From Maricaulis sp947259345 (lineage in GTDB: Bacteria; Pseudomonadota; Alphaproteobacteria; Caulobacterales; Maricaulaceae), in assembly GCA_965217205.1 (NCBI GenBank), contig OZ244254.1, positions 744,001-808,000 of the forward strand: 64,000 nucleotides of DNA. Direction: 5' to 3'. The notes beneath the pieces were generated by a model. The model had not been told where the DNA came from and did not search any database. It was given only the letters and a program-made list of their open reading frames with translations. This document shows positions 8,094 to 16,216 of this stretch, one piece after another. How positions within the stretch are numbered: position 1 is the stretch's first letter; each line of letters opens with the position of its first letter. Made by a program: the position numbers and the translations under genes.

Positions 8094-8812
8094 CATCGAG
8101 CCTTTCCGTCGGCCTGATCGGCGCGGGCGCTTTCGGGCGTCTGGCGGCGAGCCATCTCGTCCCCCATCTCGATCTGGTCGTCCATGACCCGGCAGTTACC
8201 GCGCTGGACGGCGTGACGCTTGTCTCGCTCGCAGAGGCGGCGTCGCGCCCGGTCGTGATCCTGGCGGTGCCTGTGCAGGTCATGGCGGAGGTGTGCCGCG
8301 AGATTGCGCCCCTCATTCAGCCGGGGGCGCTGGTGATGGATGTCGCCTCGGTGAAGCTGGAACCGATGGCGGCGATGCGCACCGAGCTGCCCGACACCAC
8401 CCGTATTCTCGGGACCCACCCGCTTTTCGGCCCGCAGAGCGCGGCGCACGGGCTGGCAGGACAATCCATCGTTCTGTGTCCCGAGCCGGGCGTGGACCCG
8501 TCCTGTGTGGCGAATTTCCTGCGCGATGACTTGCGGCTCGATGTGCATGTGTCCGACGCTGACACCCATGACCGCACCATGGCCAGCGTGCAGGCCCTGA
8601 CCCATCTGGTCTCCAAGGTCATCACCGATCTCGACCTGCCGGCTGCGCCCTATACGACGCGCAGCTATGAGCTTCTGAAACAGGCGGCGGATCTGGTCGC
8701 GGGTGACAGCGACGCGCTGTTCCGCGCCATCGAGCGCCACAACCCGCATGCTGCTGATTTGCGAGCGCGATTCTTCCGGACGGCACGGGCGCTGGACGAG
8801 CGGCTGGAATAG
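8090..8812 (+). CDS. Prephenate/arogenate dehydrogenase (TyrA-type)
   Basis: A 240-residue NAD(P)-dependent dehydrogenase of tyrosine synthesis that oxidatively decarboxylates prephenate or arogenate. Seen are the nucleotide-binding GLIGAGAFGRL at residues 8-18, the family motif MDVASVKLEPM, and GTHPLFGPQSA around residue 105. It is shorter than many TyrA proteins (270-370), lacking ACT and chorismate mutase parts, which suits a monofunctional enzyme. Start at 8090 overlaps the previous stop (ATGA). The next feature downstream is tRNA-Asn on the other strand. Confidence 0.85.
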   Translation: MTSSLSVGLIGAGAFGRLAASHLVPHLDLVVHDPAVTALDGVTLVSLAEAASRPVVILAVPVQVMAEVCREIAPLIQPGALVMDVASVKLEPMAAMRTELPDTTRILGTHPLFGPQSAAHGLAGQSIVLCPEPGVDPSCVANFLRDDLRLDVHVSDADTHDRTMASVQALTHLVSKVITDLDLPAAPYTTRSYELLKQAADLVAGDSDALFRAIERHNPHAADLRARFFRTARALDERLE

Positions 8813-8837
8813 GGCGGCTTGCTGAAATCCGGCATGA

Positions 8838-8860
8838 AAAAGCCCGCCGGAGAGCGGGCC
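8838..8860 (-). terminator. Terminator of the tRNA-Asn transcript
   Basis: GCCCGC (8843-8848) pairs with GCGGGC (8855-8860) around a six-base loop. Read on the minus strand the hairpin is followed by five T residues, the form of an intrinsic terminator, about 35 bases after the tRNA 3' end. Confidence 0.7.
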
Positions 8861-8894
8861 ATTCAGCCCCGCGAGGCGGGGTAGGACTTGAGAA

Positions 8895-8970
8895 TGGCTC
8901 CTCGGGACGGGCTCGAACCGCCGACCCGGTGATTAACAGTCACCTGCTCTACCAACTGAGCTACCGAGGA
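8895..8970 (-). tRNA. tRNA-Asn (GTT)
   Basis: A 76-base cloverleaf on the minus strand. The acceptor arms TCCTCGG and CCGAGGA pair, the D-arm reads GCTCAGTTGGTAGAGC, the anticodon stem-loop is GGTGA-CTGTTAA-TCACC with anticodon GTT (asparagine), and the T-arm contains GGTTCGAGCCC. The CCA tail is encoded. Confidence 0.97.
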
Positions 8971-8997
8971 ACATGTGCTCTCAAGCGAGGCCCGGCT

Positions 8998-9025
8998 TTT
9001 ATCAGAGCTTTTGCTCGGGGCGCAA
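8998..9025 (-). promoter_or_regulatory. Candidate promoter of tRNA-Asn
   Basis: On the minus strand TTGCGC (9025-9020) and GATAAA (9003-8998) are separated by 16 bases. Transcription would start near 8990, about 20 bases before the mature tRNA. Confidence 0.4.
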
Positions 9026-9059
9026 GCACCCTTGTGTGCAAGAAGCAGCAAGTGGGTGC

Positions 9060-9089
9060 AAAAAAAATCGGGAGCCGCTGGGGCTCCCG
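9060..9089 (-). terminator. Orphan intrinsic terminator in the 8971-9339 gap
   Basis: CGGGAGCC (9069-9076) pairs with GGCTCCCG (9082-9089); on the minus strand the stem is followed by a run starting with one A then eight T residues, a canonical terminator. No minus-strand gene ends nearby (the nearest upstream is the photolyase, ending at 9870 behind two plus-strand genes), so it may end a small RNA starting somewhere in 9090-9339. In the remainder of the 370-base gap I see only a short hairpin (GTCTT/AAGAC near 9117-9132) and no gene. Confidence 0.6.
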
Positions 9090-9339
9090 AAAAGGCATTG
9101 GGTGGATGGTGGGGTGTCTTCACGGGAAGACGCACTCAAAATCAGCCCCGAACCCTTAAAGCGGAGTTAATGGGATCGGGAGAATTGGGGATTTGGTTTA
9201 TTGTCCTTGCCTGTTTCCTAATGGAATCATGGAAATACGTGGAAAACGCCACAGACATCATTCACCATGATAACGGCCCGCATTCGGGCGAGAAAGCTGC
9301 CGTGCTACTGATTCGGCAGGCGAATCACCGGAGGTGACC

Positions 9340-9690
9340 ATGCGCGAACACGCCACATTCGAATCATTCTGGCCCTTTTACCTGCGCGAACACGCCAAGC
9401 CCTGGACGCGGGCCTGGCATTTCGTCGGCTCGACCCTGGCCATATTCGTCCTGATCTACGCGCTGGCTTCGCAGACCTGGTGGCTGCTTCTGGCCGTGCC
9501 GGTCTCGGGCTATTTCTTCGCCTGGGTCAGTCATGCCTTCGTTGAGCGCAACAAGCCGGCGACCTTCACCTATCCACTTTGGTCGCTCATCGGTGATTAC
9601 CGCATGTACGGCCTCTTCCTCGCCGGGCGCCTGGATGCCGAGCTGGAGAAGGCGGGCGTGACCACCGGCGAACAGGCGAGTGAAGGCTAG
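9340..9690 (+). CDS. Mpo1-like (DUF962) membrane protein
   Basis: A 116-residue protein of the DUF962/Mpo1 family (yeast YGL010w), whose characterised members are iron-dependent dioxygenases in 2-hydroxy fatty acid alpha-oxidation. Family marks: FYLREHAKPWTRAWHFVG, two close membrane helices (about 34-50 and 52-68), then WVSHAFVERNKPATF and YPLWSLIGDYRM. The conserved histidines are present. GGAGG at 9330-9334 precedes ATG 9340 by five bases; the in-frame GTG at 9334 is inside that Shine-Dalgarno. Followed by the DUF2256 gene. Confidence 0.85.
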   Translation: MREHATFESFWPFYLREHAKPWTRAWHFVGSTLAIFVLIYALASQTWWLLLAVPVSGYFFAWVSHAFVERNKPATFTYPLWSLIGDYRMYGLFLAGRLDAELEKAGVTTGEQASEG

Positions 9691-9727
9691 GACTGGTCCG
9701 CGCGCCGCCGGGCACTAGGTTCGGCTC

Positions 9728-9868
9728 ATGGCCCGCCACATCTCCAGACAACCCAAACCGGCCAAGATCTGCGCGAGCTGCGGTCGGCCGTTCGAATGGC
9801 GCCGCAAATGGGCGGCGGTCTGGGATGAGGTCAAATACTGCTCCGACCGCTGCCGCCGGGCGCGGTGA
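9728..9868 (+). CDS. DUF2256 zinc-ribbon mini-protein
   Basis: A 46-residue protein, MARHISRQPKPAKICASCGR at its start, with two cysteine pairs (C-x2-C in CASC and C-x3-C in CSDRC) and the central FEWRRKW-W-VKYCS pattern of DUF2256. Members of this family are typically encoded next to photolyase/cryptochrome genes, as here, where it is convergent with the photolyase and separated by one base. Likely a small zinc-binding protein; the function is unknown. Confidence 0.85.
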   Translation: MARHISRQPKPAKICASCGRPFEWRRKWAAVWDEVKYCSDRCRRAR

Positions 9869-9869
9869 G

Positions 9870-11390
9870 CTAAAGCGCGGCGAGGACGTCGCGGGCCCGA
9901 TCACGATAGGCTTGGCGCTTGGCGTCATCCATCCGGTCCCAATTGTGATAGACCGGGCCCAGACGCGGATTGCTGCGCAACGTGTCGGCATTGCGGTCGA
10001 GAAAGTCCCAGTAGAGCGAATTGAACGGGCAGCTGTCCGGCCCCGTCTTGTCCTTCACATTATAGCGGCAATCGCCGCAATAATCGGACATGCGATCGAT
10101 ATAGGCGCCGCTCGCGGCATAGGGTTTCGAGCCCAGCAGACCGCCATCGGCAAATTGCGACATGCCGATCGTATTGGGCGCCTCGACCCATTCAAAGGCA
10201 TCCACATAGACCGCCAGATACCATTCATGCAGGGCGTGCGGATCGATGCCGGCGATCAGGGCAAATGTGCCCGTCACCATCAGGCGCTGGATATGGTGGG
10301 CATAGGCCTCGCGGCGTGTCTGGTCGATCGCGGCCGCGAGGCAGGCCATGTCGGTCTCACCACTCCAGTAGAAGTCGGGCAGGGGGCGTTCAGCGCCCAA
10401 AGCATTGCGGCGGACATAGTCGGGACCTTCGCGCCAATAGATGCCGCGCACATATTCGCGCCAGCCAATGATTTGGCGGATGAAGCCCTCGGCCGAGTTG
10501 AGCGGTACATCGCCGGCCCGCCAGGCCGCGTCGACACGCTGGCAGACGGCGAGCGGATCGAGCAGGCCGATATTGATGTACGCGGAAAGCACGGAGTGCC
10601 AGAGAAAGGCTTCACCGCGCAGCATGGCGTCCTGATAGGGCCCAAACTCGGCCAAAGCCGTGGCGATGAAATGGCCCAGAGCGAGTTCGGCCTGGTCAGT
10701 CGTGACAGCAAAGCGGAAGGGTTCCAGGTCGCCGAAGCCGTCGGGAAAGCGATCAGCCACCATGTCCAGTACTTCGCGGGTGATGGCATCGGGCTCGACG
10801 CTGTGGGGGCGAGGCATGAAGAGGTCGTCGGTGGCCGGCCTGCGGTTCTCGGCATCGTAATTCCATTTCCCGCCGGCCGGCTTGTCGCCCTCCATCAGCA
10901 AGCCGGTTTCGCGCCGCATCTCACGGTAGAAATATTCCATGCGCAGCTGTTTGCGCCCTTCCGCCCAGCTGGCGAACCGGTCGTGCGAGCACAAGAAGCG
11001 GTCGTCTTCCAGGACCACAACGGGCAATCCAAACCGGTCGTGCCAGGTTTCGAATTCCCGACGCAGGCGCCATTCGCCCGGTTCGGTAATGATCAGGCGG
11101 TCATAGGTGTTCGCGGCCAGCGCGCGCTCGATCCCGTCGGCGAAATCGGCGCAGGGCTTGTCCTGGTCGAGGCGGTGATAGATGACCTTCCGGCCTTCGG
11201 CTTGCCGAGCCGCTGCGAAATGGCGCATGGCCGAGAAGATGAGCACCATCTTCTTGCGATGGTGCCAGACATAATCCGTCTCGCTGATTGCCTCGACCAT
11301 GAGGATATCGGCATCCTCGGGCCGGGTCTGGCGCAGGCTTGGCAGGCCGGGGCTGAGCTGGTCGCCCAGAACGAGCACAAGATCAGTCAT
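9870..11390 (-). CDS. phrB: Fe-S bacterial (6-4) photolyase/cryptochrome
   Basis: A 506-residue protein of the FeS-BCP class of photolyase-related flavoproteins (PhrB/CryB), which use FAD and a ribolumazine antenna, hold a 4Fe-4S cluster, and repair (6-4) photoproducts. It begins LVLVLGDQLSPGLPSL, typical of this class, and has GWREYVRGIYW, the helical FAD domain (HHIQRLMVTGTFALIAG), and the cluster cysteines in the C-terminal part (YCGDCRYN and SCPFNSLYWDF). ATG 11390 is preceded by GAGGGA. Divergent from the SDR gene, convergent with DUF2256. Confidence 0.93.
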   Translation of the reverse strand: MTDLVLVLGDQLSPGLPSLRQTRPEDADILMVEAISETDYVWHHRKKMVLIFSAMRHFAAARQAEGRKVIYHRLDQDKPCADFADGIERALAANTYDRLIITEPGEWRLRREFETWHDRFGLPVVVLEDDRFLCSHDRFASWAEGRKQLRMEYFYREMRRETGLLMEGDKPAGGKWNYDAENRRPATDDLFMPRPHSVEPDAITREVLDMVADRFPDGFGDLEPFRFAVTTDQAELALGHFIATALAEFGPYQDAMLRGEAFLWHSVLSAYINIGLLDPLAVCQRVDAAWRAGDVPLNSAEGFIRQIIGWREYVRGIYWREGPDYVRRNALGAERPLPDFYWSGETDMACLAAAIDQTRREAYAHHIQRLMVTGTFALIAGIDPHALHEWYLAVYVDAFEWVEAPNTIGMSQFADGGLLGSKPYAASGAYIDRMSDYCGDCRYNVKDKTGPDSCPFNSLYWDFLDRNADTLRSNPRLGPVYHNWDRMDDAKRQAYRDRARDVLAAL

Positions 11391-11461
11391 GTGGCATCCC
11401 TCATCCACTCACCCGTTCGATACGTAGACAGTGCTCAAGCAGACCAGCAGATGGTGAGCCG

Positions 11462-12163
11462 ATGAGCAGGACAACAGCCCGATTGGCCGTGGTGATCGGC
11501 GCGACCGGCGGGGTGGGCGCAGCCCTGGTCTCGGCCCTGATCGCACATGACGCCTATGACCGCGTGATCTGCCTGTCGCGCGGATCGACTCCGGCTGTGG
11601 ATCTCGAAAAGCCCGACAGTTTGTCCGGAGCGGCCGACTGGCTGGTCAATCAGCCGGGCGAGATTCGTCTGGTCATTGACGCCACTGGCTTCCTGCACGA
11701 CGCGAAATTTTCGCCCGAGCGGAGCTTGCGCGATCTTGACCCGGCCCATCTGCACAAGGCTTTCGCCATCAATGCGGTCGGGCCGGCCTTGCTGATGAGA
11801 CACATCCTGCCTCTCCTGCCGCGCAAGGGGCGGGCGGTATTCGCGACCCTGTCGGCGCGGGTAGGCTCGATCGGTGATAACCGGCTCGGAGGCTGGCATG
11901 CCTATCGCGCCTCGAAATCAGCGCTGAACCAGTTCGTGCGTGGTGCGGCCATCGAATTGTCGCGCAAGCGACCGGAAGCAATTTGCGTGGCCCTGCACCC
12001 GGGTACGGTCGACACCAGATTGTCAGCGCCCTTTTCCAAATCCGGCCTGGATGTCCGCCCGGCAGGGGAGGCAGCCTCGGATATCCTGCGCGTGATCGAG
12101 GCCCTGAGCGTAGACCAGAGCGGCGGCTTTTTCGACCACAAGGGTGAGCCCGTCCCGTATTGA
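11462..12163 (+). CDS. Short-chain dehydrogenase/reductase
   Basis: A 233-residue SDR oxidoreductase: the nucleotide-binding motif GATGGVGAAL at residues 13-22, DATGFLH in place of the usual NNAG, the catalytic pattern Ser (TLSARVGS) then YRASK (Tyr near 149, Lys 153), and LHPGTVDT. This C-factor-like subgroup is common beside photolyase genes. Here it is divergent from the photolyase with a 71-base shared promoter gap, so coregulation by light or stress is possible but inferred. Substrate unknown. Confidence 0.85.
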   Translation: MSRTTARLAVVIGATGGVGAALVSALIAHDAYDRVICLSRGSTPAVDLEKPDSLSGAADWLVNQPGEIRLVIDATGFLHDAKFSPERSLRDLDPAHLHKAFAINAVGPALLMRHILPLLPRKGRAVFATLSARVGSIGDNRLGGWHAYRASKSALNQFVRGAAIELSRKRPEAICVALHPGTVDTRLSAPFSKSGLDVRPAGEAASDILRVIEALSVDQSGGFFDHKGEPVPY

Positions 12164-12203
12164 GCGGGCGGTTGATTATCGGTCGGGAAATTCGCGGGAA
12201 GGC

Positions 12204-12277
12204 TGGAGGCACCGCCCGGAATCGAACCGGGGTACACGGATTTGCAATCCGCTGCGTCACCACTCCGCCACGGTGCC
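12204..12277 (-). tRNA. tRNA-Cys (GCA)
   Basis: A 74-base minus-strand cloverleaf: acceptor GGCACCG with CGGTGCC, anticodon stem-loop GCGGA-TTGCAAA-TCCGT (anticodon GCA, cysteine), T-arm CCCCGGTTCGATTCCGGG, discriminator T and encoded CCA. Confidence 0.96.
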
Positions 12278-12740
12278 AAGCCTTGCGAGCCGGGAGCTAT
12301 AGCGCTCTCGCGCGGCGCGAGCAATCCGGCTTTGTCACCTGTCGGGCAGTGGAGTGTGGGTTGCGGCGCCCAAGCGCACAGTTTTGGCTCCGCACGCATC
12401 AATCGCCGGAGGGATGGGAGGGGAACGGGATGTCGGCCAATGCCGATAACCGGTTGATTTGAATAACGTGACATCGCCGACATCCCGTCCGCGGAGTTTT
12501 CCCGGGCTGTCTCCACCCCGATTCCAACACGCCAGGTAGATGGGGTCGGTCGTTTAGTGCCCCGCGACCTGATCGCACGCCCTGCCGGAGCTTCGGAGTG
12601 TCACCTCCGAGGCGCGGACAGGCTCCGCTCGCTTCCGGGCACAAGTGACTGAGCTCGCGCCTCCCGTCCCGAAAACCACAGGCATTATCTGTCATGGAGG
12701 AGGGGGTGCGGATAAGTTTTGTGAAACTTCCCGCACCACA

Positions 12741-12849
12741 CACCGTCATCCGGCGCAGGCCGGGACCCAGTCTGCGACGCAAGCTGTTGCCGGGATTGGC
12801 GAAATCGAGCCTGCGAGGCTGGGTCCTGACTTGCGTCAGGATGGCGGTG
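12741..12849. repeat. GTCATCC-type palindromic repeat in the 12278-13083 gap
   Basis: Arms of about 30 bases at 12741-12770 and 12820-12849 form an imperfect inverted repeat beginning CACCGTCATCC and ending GGATGGCGGTG, with inner boxes GGGACCCAG and CTGGGTCC. The same class, with different inner sequence, is at 50065-50196. Just downstream, TCCACGCCTTG (12882-12892) and CAAGGCGTGGA (12918-12928) form an 11-base stem. The rest of the 806-base gap shows no credible gene: the open frames there have no family features and mirror the palindromes. Confidence 0.7.
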
Positions 12850-13083
12850 ATTGTGGCGTAGGGCGGGGGATAAGCGCTCGATCCACGCCTTGGCATCGCC
12901 GCCCCAGCTTTGCCAGGCAAGGCGTGGACTGACCCGCGCTCAGCCTCGCAGTTTTGAGGCATTCCATTCTGCTGCCTGCGAGGCAATTCGACGCGCGCGC
13001 AGTGGCATGCTTGCCGGGTTGCGGCATGGCGGGATATATCGGGCCGAACGCATCCGGACAGGGCCTGGCCGAAGGAGAGCCTC

Positions 13084-13737
13084 GTGAGCGAATTCGAAAC
13101 AGCGCGCAAGCAGATGGTGGACAGCCAGATCCGGCCGTCCGATGTGACCGACCGTCGCCTGATCGCGGCCTTCCTCGACATTCCTCGCCACGTCTTCGTA
13201 CCGCGGGCGCGCCGCGCCTCGGCCTATGCGGATACTCAGGTTCAGGTCGGTGATGCGCGGACTCTGATGCGCCCGCGCGACATTGCCAAACTGGTCCATG
13301 CGGCCGACATCCAGCCCGACGAACTGGTGCTCGATATCGCCTGCGCGCGAGGTTACTCGACCGCCATCCTGGCCCGTATGGCTGGCACGGTGGTCGGACT
13401 GGAGTCGGATGAAGACAGTCTCAGCCGGGCCAGTGGCCTGCTGGCCGATATCGGTGCCGACAACGCGGTGGTCATCGAGGGTGATCTGGCTGCCGGCGTG
13501 GCCAAGCAAGGACCTTTCGACGTGATATTCGTCAATGGGGCGATCGATGCCGTACCGCAGGCCTGGCTTGACCAGCTGGCCGAGGGTGGCCGTCTTGTCG
13601 CGGTGATACGCAAGGGGCCGATCGGCAAGGCGACGGTCTTCACACGGTCCGCAGCCGGAGTTGGCGAGCGTCAGGTGTTCGATGCCAATGTCGCGCCGCT
13701 GCCAGGTTTCCAGGCCGAAGCCGGTTTTGTGCTCTGA
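13084..13737 (+). CDS. Protein-L-isoaspartate O-methyltransferase family
   Basis: A 217-residue SAM-dependent methyltransferase of the PCMT family: N-terminal substrate region (RKQMVDSQIRPSDVTDRR, IPRHVFVPRARRASAYAD), and a Rossmann core where the usual DIGTGSGY motif reads DIACARGYSTAI. That motif is altered, as in the alphaproteobacterial paralogues found upstream of tolC, so repair of isoaspartyl residues is possible but not certain. GTG 13084 is preceded by GGAGAG. Lies 274 bases before the TolC gene, in the same direction. Confidence 0.85.
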   Translation: MSEFETARKQMVDSQIRPSDVTDRRLIAAFLDIPRHVFVPRARRASAYADTQVQVGDARTLMRPRDIAKLVHAADIQPDELVLDIACARGYSTAILARMAGTVVGLESDEDSLSRASGLLADIGADNAVVIEGDLAAGVAKQGPFDVIFVNGAIDAVPQAWLDQLAEGGRLVAVIRKGPIGKATVFTRSAAGVGERQVFDANVAPLPGFQAEAGFVL

Positions 13738-14011
13738 TTTTTTTCGTTTCCCGGAACGGAAATTGCCCCTTTCAGACGTTTCAGGAAGTGCGAGGCTGTG
13801 TGCCTGGCCCGGACACATCTGCGCGAGGTTACCAAAATATCAGGGTAAACAGTGTTCACTTTTAATCATGGCGTGCCTATATGCGTCCATGATATGCGCG
13901 GAGGCAGGAATTGGAATGCCATGACGCGGCCGGGCTGGATCAGGTCGCGTGAAGCGCTAGTATGTATCGAAAGTGGCGGGCAAGTTCTCGGCGCTGCAAG
14001 AGGGGTTCGTA

Positions 14012-15412
14012 ATGTCGCGATTGAAGAATTTTGCGCTCGTGCTGGCAGCGGGCGCATCGGCGCTGGCACTTGCCGGAATCGGTGCAGCCACCGTCCAGGC
14101 CCAGACGCTCGAAGAGACCCTGGCGCTCGCCTATAATTCCAACCCGACCCTGCAGGCCGAGCGGGCCCGCTTGCGCGCGACCGATGAGGGGCGCGTCCAG
14201 GCCCGGGCGGCCCGTCTGCCGTCGGTATCGGCCTCGGCCTCGATTTCGCGCTCGCACACGGAAGGCGAAAGCTTCTCCCAGATCAACAACGCGACCAACA
14301 GTTTCGAGTCCGATGCGACGCCGAAGAATTACGGCGTGTCGGCGAGCCAGCCAATCTATCGCGGAGGCCGGATTGACGGCGCCATCGACCAGGCGACCGC
14401 GGTCGTGATGGCGGGGCGCGAGACGCTCCGGGCGACCGAGCAGGCGGTGCTGGTTGATGCCGTCACCGCCTTCATGGACGTGCGTCGCGACAATAATGTC
14501 GTCGAGATTCGCCAAAACAATGTCGAGGTCCTCGCGCAGCAATTGCGAGCCGCGCGGGATCGGTTTGAAGTGGGTGAGATTACCCGCACTGACGTGTCCC
14601 AGGCCGAGGCGCGCCTGTCGGCAGCCCAGACCCAGCTGTCGGCGGCACAGGCTCAGCTTGCAGCCAGCCGCGCCGCCTATGAGCGGGTGACCGGCCAGCC
14701 GGCAGCCTCGCTCAGCGAGCCGCCAGCCCTGCCGCCCTTGCCGGACAATCTCGGCGATGCGGCCGAGTTCGCCTTCGACAACAGTCCGCAATTGCTGGCC
14801 GCGCGCTATGGCGAGGAAGCGGCCCAGCATGCCATCAGGATTGCCCGAGGAGCGCTGCGCCCGGAAGTGTCTTTGACCGCCTCGGCGTCCTCCGCGCGCG
14901 ATTCGAGCTTCTCCGGGGATGTGCGTGACAGCACGTCGATCATGGGGCAGGTATCGATGCCGATCTTTACCGGCGGTCTCAATCGTTCGCGCGTTCGCGC
15001 CGCGGTGGCCCAGGAGGAACAGGCGCGCTTCCAGGTGCGCGAGGCCCGCCGTCAGGTCACCGAGGCGGTGACCAATGCCTGGTATTCCTACATCGCCTCA
15101 CTGGCGGTGATCGAATCCAGTCGCCAGGCGGTTGTCGCCAATGAGATCGCGCTGGATGGCGTTCAGCAGGAGGCCTTTGTCGGCATCCGGACCACGCTGG
15201 ACGTGCTGAATGCCGAGCAGGAGTTGCTGGAAGCCCGCCTGACCTTCGTCACGGCCGAGCGCGACAGCTTTGTTGCCGGGTATCGTCTGTTGCAGGCGAT
15301 GGGTCTGGCGTCAGCGGAACGCCTCGGCCTGAATGTGGAAATCTATGATCCGGCTGCAGGCGATTCCCGCGAATCGCGTTTCCCTAACCTTGACTTAACG
15401 CCCTGGGACTAG
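14012..15412 (+). CDS. TolC family outer-membrane channel
   Basis: A 466-residue TolC-type outer-membrane protein for type I secretion and efflux. Residues 1-32 are a signal peptide ending VQAQ. Mature part: TLEETLALAYNSNPTLQAER, two repeated halves of coiled-coil hairpin plus beta strands, YRGGRIDGAIDQA in the first half matched by FTGGLNRSRVRAA in the second, and VGIRTTLDVLNAEQELLEA, a strong TolC family motif. ATG 14012 follows GAGGGG; an upstream frame from 13973 would break the signal. Gene order TolC-popZ is the same as in Caulobacter. Confidence 0.93.
   Translation: MSRLKNFALVLAAGASALALAGIGAATVQAQTLEETLALAYNSNPTLQAERARLRATDEGRVQARAARLPSVSASASISRSHTEGESFSQINNATNSFESDATPKNYGVSASQPIYRGGRIDGAIDQATAVVMAGRETLRATEQAVLVDAVTAFMDVRRDNNVVEIRQNNVEVLAQQLRAARDRFEVGEITRTDVSQAEARLSAAQTQLSAAQAQLAASRAAYERVTGQPAASLSEPPALPPLPDNLGDAAEFAFDNSPQLLAARYGEEAAQHAIRIARGALRPEVSLTASASSARDSSFSGDVRDSTSIMGQVSMPIFTGGLNRSRVRAAVAQEEQARFQVREARRQVTEAVTNAWYSYIASLAVIESSRQAVVANEIALDGVQQEAFVGIRTTLDVLNAEQELLEARLTFVTAERDSFVAGYRLLQAMGLASAERLGLNVEIYDPAAGDSRESRFPNLDLTPWD
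15384..15399. promoter_or_regulatory. CtrA-like site before popZ
   Basis: CTAA-N7-TTAAC (15384-15399) differs by one base from the full CtrA consensus TTAA-N7-TTAAC. It lies in the last codons of the TolC gene, 146 bases before popZ. Two GANTC methylation sites (15362-15366 and 15371-15375) are close by. Function as a cell-cycle control site is an inference. Confidence 0.35.
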
Positions 15413-15544
15413 GGTTTTCGAAGAGTCACGGGCTGGACAGGCGAGTTCCGGCCCGGTTTATTCGCGTGATACGGGAAGTCGCACTCGCGGTGACCCGCCA
15501 CGCCGACTGCAGACGCAGACCGCAGACAAGGGACTTGGGCGCTC

Positions 15545-16138
15545 ATGGCCGATGCCGCTGAAAATGAACCGTCGATGGAGGAAATCCTCTCCTCTATCCG
15601 CCGAATCATCAACGAAGACGATGAGGAAGCTCCGGCTGAAGCCGAGGCCGAAGCGGCTCCGGAACCAGCCGCGGACGAGCCGCAAAGTCAGGATGATGTC
15701 GACGCCCTGTTCGACGAACCTGCCGGCGATAGCGGCGGCGATGACGTCCTGGAACTGACCGAAACGGTTGATGATGTCGATGAAGGCACCGAACCGCTCG
15801 CCATGGATGATGATCTGATGATCGTTGATCGCGAGGAGGAGGTCGAGCCCGAGCCCGAGCCCGTCGCCGAACCGGAGCCGGAGATTGATTTCGATGCCCT
15901 CGCCGACGAGACGGCGGACGGGATTATGAGCGAACCGGCTGCCGCCGCGGCCATGGGGTCTTTCCATACGCTGGCCGAGAATATCCGAATTTCCGACGAG
16001 GAAGGCCGCACGCTGGAAGGCGTGGTTCGCGCGCTCCTGCGTCCAATGCTGAAGGATTGGCTTGATGCCAACCTGCCGTCGATCGTCGATGAAAAGGTCC
16101 AGGCCGAGATTGACCGGGTCGCCCGCCGCCGCCACTAG
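15545..16138 (+). CDS. popZ: PopZ polar organising protein (DUF2497)
   Basis: A 197-residue polar scaffold protein, the PopZ family, which self-assembles at cell poles and anchors ParB/centromere complexes and polarity factors. It has the three expected regions: N-terminal binding helix PSMEEILSSIRRIINEDD, a long acidic Pro/Glu-rich spacer (about residues 25-125, with EPEPEPVAEPEPEID), and the C-terminal oligomerisation region LEGVVRALLRPMLKDWLDAN-LPSIVDEKVQAEIDRV. Start at 15545 is the only one that includes the N-terminal helix. Its neighbour upstream is TolC, as in Caulobacter. Confidence 0.95.
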   Translation: MADAAENEPSMEEILSSIRRIINEDDEEAPAEAEAEAAPEPAADEPQSQDDVDALFDEPAGDSGGDDVLELTETVDDVDEGTEPLAMDDDLMIVDREEEVEPEPEPVAEPEPEIDFDALADETADGIMSEPAAAAAMGSFHTLAENIRISDEEGRTLEGVVRALLRPMLKDWLDANLPSIVDEKVQAEIDRVARRRH

Positions 16139-16163
16139 GCTTGCGCGACGGGTTTGAAGTTAC

Positions 16164-16196
16164 AGAAGGCGCGTCCGGCGGGCGCGCCTTCTTCTT
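16164..16196 (+). terminator. Terminator of popZ
   Basis: AGAAGGCGCG (16164-16173) pairs with CGCGCCTTCT (16183-16192) around a nine-base loop, and the plus-strand 3' side continues T-rich (TTCTTCTT). It separates popZ from the convergent mltF gene. Confidence 0.75.
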
Positions 16197-16216
16197 GAGC
16201 GGATGTCAGAGGTGCG

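Noticed and set aside
8975..9337. 120-codon open frame between tRNA-Asn and the Mpo1-like gene
   Set aside because: Starts in the tRNA promoter, crosses a terminator hairpin, and has no recognisable features.
9825..11465. 546-codon open frame opposite the photolyase
   Set aside because: Shadow of phrB; no domain features.
12399..13181. Long open frame on the minus strand in the tRNA-Cys to pcm gap
   Set aside because: No family features, arginine-rich composition, runs through palindromes and over the pcm start; typical of GC-rich non-coding sequence.
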